From: Pseudomonadota bacterium
Lineage (GTDB): Bacteria; Pseudomonadota; Gammaproteobacteria; Burkholderiales; Nitrosomonadaceae
Direction: 5' to 3'
DNA: 5,015 bases
Assembly (NCBI GenBank): GCA_018240935.1
Contig: JAFEEV010000019.1
Coordinates: 1-5,015 of the forward strand
The notes beneath the pieces were generated by a model. That model was not told the origin of the DNA and did not search any database. It worked only from the letters and a program-made list of their open reading frames with translations. This document shows, piece after piece, positions 1 through 5,015 of this stretch. The translations under genes were made by a program, and so were the position numbers. How positions within the stretch are numbered: position 1 is the stretch's first letter; the number at the start of each line of letters is the position of its first letter.

Positions 1-1481
1 GAGGCCAGAATCCGGCCATCGTGACTCAGCGCGACGCTGCGAACGATGCCGTTGTGCCCCCTGAGCGGCGATCCTATGGCCTGGCCGGTGGCTACATCCC
101 AAAGCCGGATGGTTCTATCGCCGCCCGCCGAAGCCAAGATCTTGCCATCGGCGCTGAACGCGACCCCCCATATCGCGCCGCTATGACCGGTCAGCGGCGA
201 TCCTAGCGGTTTCTGCGTGGCGACATCCCATAACCGGATGGTGTTATCGTCACCGCCGGAGGCCAGGATTTTGCCGTCCGCACTCAAAGCGGCGCTTAAT
301 ACCGGACTGGTATGACCGGTGAGCGGCGGCCCCAGGGGTTCGCCCGTTGACAAATCCCACAGAACGACCGTTTTATCGCCGCTGCCGGAAGCCAGAATAT
401 TTCCATCGGCGCTCAGCGCCACACTGGTAACAGACCCGCTATGATTGTCGAGCGGCAGCATTTGCTGCTGGTGCGTATCCACCTTTTTTATGCGGATGGT
501 TTTATCATCGCTGCCGGAAACCAAGGTTTTGCCGTCGGCGCTCACGGCCACGCTCGATACCCTGCTGGCATAATTGTTGAAGGATATTCCTGCCGGCGGG
601 CGGGTGGATACATCCCATAGAATGATGTTGCTGTCTTCGCTGCCGGAAGCCAGCAGGGTTCCGTCGGCGCTCAGCGCCACACTCCATACCAAGCTGGTAT
701 GGCCGGTCAGCGGCAGCTCGAGCGGCTGACCGGTCGCCACATCCCAGAGCATGATGGTTTTATCCCCGCTGCCGGAAATCAAGGTATTGCTGTCGGCGCT
801 GAGCGCCACACTCAATACGGTTCCGGTATGACCTTTAAAAGGCAAACCTATCGGCTGCCCGGTAGCCACATCCCACAACAGGACGGTCTTATCCTTGCCG
901 CCGGAAGCCAGAATCCTGCCGTCGGTGCTTAACGCCACGCTGCGCACAGGACCGGTATGCCCCTTGAGCGGCGGCCCGAGCGGCTGGCGCGCCGCGACAT
1001 CCCATAAAATGATGGTACTGTCGGTGCTGCCGGAAGCCAGGATTTTACCGTCATGACTCAACGCCACGCTGCGCACTTGGCCGGTATGGCCGGTGAGCAG
1101 CCCTAGCTGCCGGCGGGTCGCCATATCCCATAAAATGATCGCGCCATCTTCACTGCCGGAGGCCAGGATAGCGCCATCGGAACTTAGAGCAAGGCTCAAC
1201 ACCGGCGCCGTGTGACCCGTCAGGGGCAATGCCAGCGGCTGCTGCGTGAATACATCCCACAACATGATGGTATTGTCGGCGCTGCCGGAAACCAGCGTTT
1301 TGCCATCGGAACTGATGGCGACACTCCACACGGTTCCGGTATGGCCGGTGAGCGGTTCTCCGATCGGTTCGCGCGCGGTGACATCCCACAGCATAATGGT
1401 GTTATCGGCGCTGCCGGAAGCCAGGATCTTGCCATCCGCGGTTAAAGCCAGACTCCGCACCGTGCCGGTATGGCCGCGCAG
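1..1481 (-). repeat. WD40 repeat array: 11 full units and a partial twelfth, 129-bp period
   Basis: In-frame tandem repeats inside the STAND gene. Units begin (first base, minus strand) at 1481, 1352, 1223, 1097, 968, 839, 710, 581, 452, 323, 194 and 65. The period is 129 bp (43 residues), except the unit at 1223, which is 126 bp because one codon is missing before the next unit. The consensus unit reads LTGHTGxVxSVALSxDG, then ILASGSxDxTIxLWDV, then about ten residues such as ATGQPLGLP. The GH, D and WD positions of the WD40 fold are kept in nearly all units. The unit at 581 has lost GH and WD. WD40 units assemble into beta-propellers, usually of seven blades, so 12 or more units imply two propellers, possibly 14 units in all. 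Confidence 0.96.
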
Positions 1482-3308
1482 AAACGTGATGAGGTGAGGC
1501 GTTTGTTGCAACGCATTGAGCAGTACGCTTTCGTTATCCTGTCTGTCATCGATTTCCAGCGCTTCGACACTGAGTAACAGCGACAGATCCAGTTCCCGGA
1601 CATGACTCAGGGCCGAAGCCTCCAAGCTGCGTAAAGCGGCAACGTTCGTTTGTTGAATCGCCCATGTGGCGGCGCCCACGGCAACAATCAGCGTTGCGAT
1701 GAGCGTGATGGTGAATTTGCGGAACCGCCGGATCGACCGCGCTTGCTCGCGCGCCCGCCGCCGCTCGGTTTCGGCTATCCGCTGCTGCTCGGCCAATATG
1801 CGCTCTTGTTCCAAGGCATACTGGCGTTGCGCCTCTTGCTCGCGCAACTCATTGTCGCGATACGCGACACTGGCATCGAGAAAGCGCATGGCCTGGGCAA
1901 AGTTGGGATAGTAGCGCTGCGCCCAAATTTCATTGGGCTTTTCCTTGGCCCGCCAATCGAGCGCCACTTGCAGATCGGGATCCTGCCAAAGCCCGGCGCG
2001 GCCTTCCTTGTGCAGCATCGAAGTTTCCACTAAACGGTGGTAAATTTGCACCGATGCCGCCTCGGCGTCGGCCCAGGCACTGAGCCGCTGCCATACGCGC
2101 ATCAGGCTCTCGTGCGAGATGTCGATGACCGTATCCGCTTCCAGTATTTCGCCCGCCGGCGGCATCAGGAATGAACGGCTTGGTTTGCGGAATTCATCGA
2201 TGACCGCCGTCACTTCCTCCAGCTCCGCATCCGCCAATGCGCACAAAGTACTCAAGGTCGTCGGACGTCTGACGCCGCGCAAATCCGTGGCTTTGTCGGT
2301 TAATGCTTTAAAAATCTTTTCGCACAGCTGTTTTTTTCTCTCGCTATTCAACCCGGCGTAAGCTTGCTCGGCGTGCTTATCCAATGCATACGCCATGGTT
2401 CCGATGGCTTCGTAGTGCGTCAAATCGAGCGGTGCGGTGCTGCCGCCTTGGCTTTGCCAGTAGGCCCAGGTGCGGTTCAAGGCATGCTGCAAAATCGACA
2501 ATTGATCGGGATTATCGCCGACATCGTTCACCAGTCGCGTCAACAGCACTGGCGAAATCTGCGCGCCGCTGACACCGATGGGACCACTAATCGCGGCGCG
2601 GCGCTCTTCGCGGGTCATGCGCGGAACCAGATACTGCCCGGTGCTGATCATTTCCGCCAAACCGGGAAATTGCGCGCAATCGCCGAGAAAGTCGGAGCGC
2701 ATCGTCAGCACGATGTAAATCGGGCAGGCGGTTTGCAGCTGCGCTTCCAGCAGCAAATTGACAAAAGCCGCCGCATCTTCGCTGACGCCATGAATATTCT
2801 CGGATGGATTGGCGCGTAACTGCCGGTAACGGAACAGCTCTTCAAACTGATCGACCACGATCAGCAGATTGGTATCCGCGCTCAACTGCGCCTGCTCGAC
2901 GATATCGATCAGTCCCAGCTTGCTCATGCGCAACGTGGTGTCGATAATCTCGGCCAGCGTCAAACCTTTGGCCGGATAGTTGCTGAACAGGACGCCATCC
3001 TTGGCCAGCGAGTTGACCAGCGCTTTGATCGGATTATTGCCGGGACGGAACTGCGCCATGCGCCAGTTCGTACCGGCGGCCGCCATCAATCCGCCGTGTA
3101 GGGCCGGACGCAAACCGCAATTGACCAGCGAGGATTTGCCGCTGCCCGAGTTGCCGACCACCGCCAGGAAGCGGGTGGCCGCCAGCTTGTTGACCATGGC
3201 ATCGACCTGATTCTCGCGGCCAAAAAACAAATGCTCTTCATCTTCGCGGAACGGCCGCAATCCCGGAAAGGGATTGTGCAGACCGGCTGATGCGGCTGGC
3301 GCGCTCAT
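1..3308 (-). CDS. nSTAND1-type NTPase with transmembrane segment and C-terminal WD40 repeats (3' end outside window)
   Basis: Open for 1102 codons from ATG 3308 to the left edge; the C-terminus is missing. The N-terminus NPFPGLRPFREDEEHLFFGR (12-31) is the usual opening of nSTAND1 NTPases, so no effector or adaptor domain precedes the ATPase. Walker A is GNSGSGKSS (52-60). Walker B is LLIVVDQFEELF (148-159). A sensor-like LTMRSDFLGD lies at 201-210, GDNPDQLSILQHALNRTW (264-281) replaces the STAND GxP region, and ISHESLMRVW (397-406) marks the winged-helix end of the module. Next come a highly charged coiled coil (about 484-530), a hydrophobic helix (532-551), a helical linker (553-609) and WD40 repeats from residue 610. 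Expected role: ATP-dependent signalling switch in which ligand binding to the WD40 propeller triggers oligomerisation and activates the partner TIR protein. The gene overlaps the TIR stop codon by 4 nt, so the two are co-translated. Domain calls are strong, while the defence role is inferred from architecture. Confidence 0.95.
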   Translation of the reverse strand, partial: MSAPAASAGLHNPFPGLRPFREDEEHLFFGRENQVDAMVNKLAATRFLAVVGNSGSGKSSLVNCGLRPALHGGLMAAAGTNWRMAQFRPGNNPIKALVNSLAKDGVLFSNYPAKGLTLAEIIDTTLRMSKLGLIDIVEQAQLSADTNLLIVVDQFEELFRYRQLRANPSENIHGVSEDAAAFVNLLLEAQLQTACPIYIVLTMRSDFLGDCAQFPGLAEMISTGQYLVPRMTREERRAAISGPIGVSGAQISPVLLTRLVNDVGDNPDQLSILQHALNRTWAYWQSQGGSTAPLDLTHYEAIGTMAYALDKHAEQAYAGLNSERKKQLCEKIFKALTDKATDLRGVRRPTTLSTLCALADAELEEVTAVIDEFRKPSRSFLMPPAGEILEADTVIDISHESLMRVWQRLSAWADAEAASVQIYHRLVETSMLHKEGRAGLWQDPDLQVALDWRAKEKPNEIWAQRYYPNFAQAMRFLDASVAYRDNELREQEAQRQYALEQERILAEQQRIAETERRRAREQARSIRRFRKFTITLIATLIVAVGAATWAIQQTNVAALRSLEASALSHVRELDLSLLLSVEALEIDDRQDNESVLLNALQQTPHLITFLRGHTGTVRSLALTADGKILASGSADNTIMLWDVTAREPIGEPLTGHTGTVWSVAISSDGKTLVSGSADNTIMLWDVFTQQPLALPLTGHTAPVLSLALSSDGAILASGSEDGAIILWDMATRRQLGLLTGHTGQVRSVALSHDGKILASGSTDSTIILWDVAARQPLGPPLKGHTGPVRSVALSTDGRILASGGKDKTVLLWDVATGQPIGLPFKGHTGTVLSVALSADSNTLISGSGDKTIMLWDVATGQPLELPLTGHTSLVWSVALSADGTLLASGSEDSNIILWDVSTRPPAGISFNNYASRVSSVAVSADGKTLVSGSDDKTIRIKKVDTHQQQMLPLDNHSGSVTSVALSADGNILASGSGDKTVVLWDLSTGEPLGPPLTGHTSPVLSAALSADGKILASGGDDNTIRLWDVATQKPLGSPLTGHSGAIWGVAFSADGKILASAGGDRTIRLWDVATGQAIGSPLRGHNGIVRSVALSHDGRILA
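1656..1715 (-). other. Predicted transmembrane helix between NTPase/coiled coil and WD40 repeats
   Basis: Residues 532-551 of the STAND protein (FTITLIATLIVAVGAATWAI) form an uninterrupted hydrophobic stretch of about 20 residues, long enough to span a membrane. The preceding segment is rich in arginine and lysine (ERRRAREQARSIRRFRK, about 515-531), while the following linker has few positive charges. By the positive-inside rule the NTPase would be cytoplasmic and the WD40 array on the other side of the membrane. The hydrophobicity is seen directly; insertion and topology are inferred. Confidence 0.7.
3305..3308 (-). other. ATGA stop/start overlap coupling the TIR and STAND genes
   Basis: The minus strand reads ATGA here. 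TGA (3307-3305) ends the TIR gene, and ATG (3308-3306), shifted by one base, starts the STAND gene. Such overlaps usually mean translational coupling and a fixed ratio of two proteins that act together. Confidence 0.93.
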
Positions 3309-4819
3309 GGCTTTGCTCCGCCCGGTTGCATGGCTTGCACAAATGCCGCCATTTCCGCCTCCGCAAAACCAGCCATGCCATTGATCAGATGCGGTTCTTC
3401 CATATCGATGAGATCTTCTTTATCCACCGTGACGGGCTCGGCCAAATAGGTAAAGCACGCCTGCAACGGTTTACCGCTGCGGTAGCCGGGCATTTTCTTC
3501 AGCTCGCTATCGATCGTGCGCTTCCAGGCTTCACTCCCGGATCCGTAAAAAAGAATGACGGCATCGCAATTGCTCATGAGTTGCCGGTGCGCCTCGCGCA
3601 CTGCGGTGGCGTCCCCTTCGAAAGCCGGCAGAAAAACTTCGCAACCCCGCTCGCGCAAATATTTGCGGATGGGAACCGTCGCCTTGCGGTCTTTCTCGTT
3701 ACAGATCAGATAGATCAGATGTGCGGCTTGGGTATCGCCGGCTTGCACTTCCGGCAGCGCCGGTTCGGGTTGCTCCAGCTTCTTCAGCATGGCGTGGATG
3801 GACGCTTTCAACGCCTCGAGATCGCCCGTGATCAGATCGGCTCCGAATTGCACGTCGGCGTCTTGATGCAGCGCCTCGATAAACAAATGCTGCGATATCT
3901 GCGAGGAGGCGGTTCCCTCGGGCAGCCAGATAATGCGGGGAAATGCGCTCGTTTTACTTTTATTGACCGCAATCTCGTTTTGCAGAACGACCACGGACTT
4001 CTGGCTCAGTCCATCGGGCACCGCGCCGTAGCTTTCCCCGATCAGATGAATGGAAAATTCGCTGCGCGCCAATTGCGCCTCGACCGCCGCGACATAACCA
4101 GCTTCGTCGCGCGGCAACTGTTGATCCGGCAATACCGTATAGCCATGACAGCGCAAATCGCTTTCCAGAATTTCCCGGATATTTTTCCGGTCGTAGCTGC
4201 ATTCCGCCAGGTAGACCGCCGGTTTGGCCGCCGCTGGCGCAGCGGCATCCTTATTGCCAGTTTCGGCCTCGGCCGTCAATTGTTTCAGCAGTTGCGAAAT
4301 GTCCCACGCCAGTTTCCCCACCTTGCGATTGAAATCCTGGGCGAATTTATCGCCGTATGCCGGATCGAGTTCGAGCGGCGTGCCGTCTTCCAAACTGAAA
4401 AATTCATAACCGAGGATATCTTTTATCGCCGGCGGCAAAAATTCCTGGGTATCCACCGGCGTTTTCATGATCTTGAACACGCGGGCCTTGTTATCGATGA
4501 CGATCCCGCCGCTTTGCTTTGCCTGTTCGCAAAACTCGCGGACTTCGCGGGTGCACCATTCGGATTTGAGATAACGCGGTGTCAGGATCGATAAAAATAC
4601 CGCGGTGTGGGCGAATTGCTGGATGATTTCATCAGAAAATATGTCGTTTCCTTGCAGCTTATCGTCGCGCCAGATTTTCGCCGTCTGCCCCAGCCGCATG
4701 CTCAGGAGCGCTTCGAGCGAAGCATGAAAACGGCTGATCCAGCCTTTATCTTCCGGCCTTATCGGCTGATTGTCGATGTGCGAGTAACTGATGAAAAGAT
4801 CATTTCTAAAACGCGCCAT
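3305..4819 (-). CDS. TIR-domain effector protein with three tandem TIR-like modules
   Basis: Complete 504-residue soluble protein with no signal peptide or membrane segment. Module 1 (about residues 5-145) is a bacterial TIR domain. It has the first-strand motif LFISYSH (8-14), a BB-loop-like WRDDKLQGND (50-59), a hydrophobic strand AVFLSILTP (73-81) and SEWCTREV (86-93), in which E92 sits where NADase TIR domains carry the catalytic glutamate. A helical extension (about 145-181) and an Ala/Pro-rich linker (184-201) follow. Module 2 (about 201-345) starts VYLAECSYD and contains FSIHLIGESYG (255-265) and FPRIIWLP (293-300), resembling a TIR/DUF4062-like fold. Module 3 (about 367-497) starts IYLICNEKD and contains CDAVILFYGSG (418-428); it also looks TIR-like. 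Likely role: cleavage or modification of NAD+ or a related nucleotide when activated by the downstream STAND partner. ATG 4819 is chosen because a good Shine-Dalgarno precedes it and the first TIR strand begins at residue 8; the next in-frame Met is residue 41. The TIR identity of module 1 is firm, modules 2-3 are judged by pattern, and enzymatic activity is inferred. Confidence 0.93.
   Translation of the reverse strand: MARFRNDLFISYSHIDNQPIRPEDKGWISRFHASLEALLSMRLGQTAKIWRDDKLQGNDIFSDEIIQQFAHTAVFLSILTPRYLKSEWCTREVREFCEQAKQSGGIVIDNKARVFKIMKTPVDTQEFLPPAIKDILGYEFFSLEDGTPLELDPAYGDKFAQDFNRKVGKLAWDISQLLKQLTAEAETGNKDAAAPAAAKPAVYLAECSYDRKNIREILESDLRCHGYTVLPDQQLPRDEAGYVAAVEAQLARSEFSIHLIGESYGAVPDGLSQKSVVVLQNEIAVNKSKTSAFPRIIWLPEGTASSQISQHLFIEALHQDADVQFGADLITGDLEALKASIHAMLKKLEQPEPALPEVQAGDTQAAHLIYLICNEKDRKATVPIRKYLRERGCEVFLPAFEGDATAVREAHRQLMSNCDAVILFYGSGSEAWKRTIDSELKKMPGYRSGKPLQACFTYLAEPVTVDKEDLIDMEEPHLINGMAGFAEAEMAAFVQAMQPGGAKP
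3316..3322 (-). promoter_or_regulatory. Ribosome binding site of the STAND gene
   Basis: The minus strand reads GGCGGAG, with GGAG at 3319-3316, seven bases before ATG 3308. It lies within the last codons of the TIR gene. It supports this start and allows independent re-initiation in addition to coupling through the ATGA overlap. Confidence 0.75.
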
Positions 4820-4823
4820 GCCG

Positions 4824-4831
4824 CTTCCTTT
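4824..4831 (-). promoter_or_regulatory. Ribosome binding site of the TIR gene
   Basis: The minus strand reads AAAGGAAG, with AGGA ending six bases before ATG 4819. It is a good Shine-Dalgarno match at normal spacing and decides the start codon. Confidence 0.8.
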
Positions 4832-4841
4832 GAATCAAATG

Positions 4842-4847
4842 ATAGTA
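4842..4847 (-). promoter_or_regulatory. Weak -10 promoter candidate for the operon
   Basis: TACTAT on the minus strand differs from TATAAT at two positions and lies 22 bases before the TIR start codon. No convincing -35 box is seen about 17 bases upstream. The leader between the start codon and the palindromic element is only 56 bp, so the real promoter may lie partly or wholly within that element. This is a guess from base pattern only. Confidence 0.2.
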
Positions 4848-4875
4848 GCCGGGGATTTTCTTTTCGATCCTCTAG

Positions 4876-4890
4876 GGAAGCTCTGAAAAA
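4876..4890 (+). repeat. Left terminal inverted repeat of the palindromic element
   Basis: GGAAGCTCTGAAAAA, an exact reverse complement of positions 5001-5015. It is the end nearer the TIR gene, 56 bp from its start codon. Confidence 0.88.
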
Positions 4891-5000
4891 GGTAGCGAGC
4901 GACGGTCAGGCAAGGCGAAATCAGATGAAAAAGCGCAGTTTACAAGATGTAAATGAGCATTTTGAGTCTGATTTCAACACAGTATGACCGAGCGCAGTAG

Positions 5001-5015
5001 TTTTTCAGAGCTTCC
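5001..5015 (-). repeat. Right terminal inverted repeat of the palindromic element
   Basis: TTTTTCAGAGCTTCC, an exact reverse complement of positions 4876-4890. The window stops at its last base, so the repeat may extend further and any target-site duplication is not visible. Confidence 0.88.

Larger units (their letters stand above)
4876..5015. mobile_element. 140-bp palindromic MITE-like element
   Basis: The stretch is bounded by perfect 15-bp inverted repeats (GGAAGCTCTGAAAAA at 4876-4890, its complement at 5001-5015). It is also imperfectly palindromic throughout. GAAATCAGA (4917-4925) pairs with TCTGATTTC (4967-4975), and TTTACA-AGA-TGTAAA (4939-4953) forms the exact centre. Looser matches lie between, such as AAAA-GC-CA against TG-GC-TTTT. 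There is no credible coding sequence, and it looks more AT-rich than the genes. Short length, terminal inverted repeats and no transposase fit a MITE or a deletion derivative of an insertion sequence, mobilised by a transposase elsewhere. The left flank reads CTAG (4872-4875), a possible target duplication that cannot be checked because the window ends at the right terminus. Alternatively it is a dispersed intergenic hairpin repeat. The family is not recognised. Confidence 0.75.

Noticed and set aside
1..1481. Regular DNA repeat of about 129 bp, considered as a CRISPR array or satellite
   Set aside because: The repeats are in frame with the STAND gene, translate to WD40 units throughout, and have no constant-repeat plus unique-spacer structure.
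1650..2819. Plus-strand open frames of 127 codons (1650-2033) and 151 codons (2364-2819)
   Set aside because: They are antisense to the coiled-coil/winged-helix and NTPase parts of the STAND gene, which is continuous and motif-bearing across these positions. Neither shows a family signature.
3290..4594. A 434-codon open frame on the plus strand
   Set aside because: It lies antisense to the TIR gene, has no recognisable domain, and reads as mixed Arg/Gln/His/Phe-rich sequence. The minus-strand frame carries clear TIR motifs, a good ribosome binding site and an exact overlap with the next gene.
4607..4987. A 126-codon plus-strand open frame spanning the TIR start, leader and palindromic element
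   Set aside because: It crosses three unrelated segments, is antisense to the TIR coding start, and shows no domain. It is a chance open frame.
4876..5015. The palindrome considered as an intrinsic terminator or an ncRNA gene
   Set aside because: The T-rich run TTTTTC is part of the terminal repeat and not a tail after a compact GC-rich hairpin, and the mirror-image ends fit a transposable element better. Transcripts crossing it could still fold into a long hairpin.

Overview
The window carries one minus-strand two-gene operon and, just upstream of it, a short palindromic element. The base composition looks moderately GC-rich by eye. Codon use and domain style suggest a proteobacterium, perhaps an environmental beta- or gammaproteobacterium. 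That is an impression only, because no rRNA, tRNA or housekeeping gene is present to fix the taxonomy.

Layout, read in the direction of transcription (right to left). Positions 5015-4876 hold a 140-bp, nearly fully palindromic element with perfect 15-bp terminal inverted repeats. It looks like a MITE or a non-coding IS derivative. Positions 4875-4820 are a 56-bp leader with a good Shine-Dalgarno and at most a weak promoter candidate. Positions 4819-3305 encode a complete 504-residue protein with an N-terminal TIR domain followed by two TIR-like modules. Positions 3308-1 encode a large STAND-type protein. It starts inside the stop codon of the TIR gene (ATGA overlap) and runs off the left edge, with 1102 codons visible. 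Its order is nSTAND1-type P-loop NTPase with winged-helix region, charged coiled coil, one transmembrane segment, helical linker, then at least 12 WD40 repeats. I found no in-frame stop or frameshift in the visible part of this gene.

Working model: the WD40 array senses a ligand, the STAND NTPase acts as an ATP-dependent oligomerising switch, and the TIR protein is the effector, probably acting on NAD+ or a related nucleotide. STAND NTPases, WD40 arrays and TIR domains are recurrent parts of bacterial NLR-like conflict and anti-phage systems. Here effector and sensor are separate proteins made from one transcript with coupled translation. The defence role is inferred from domain architecture and is not shown by the sequence. 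The C-terminal end of the sensor and the right flank of the palindromic element lie outside the window.
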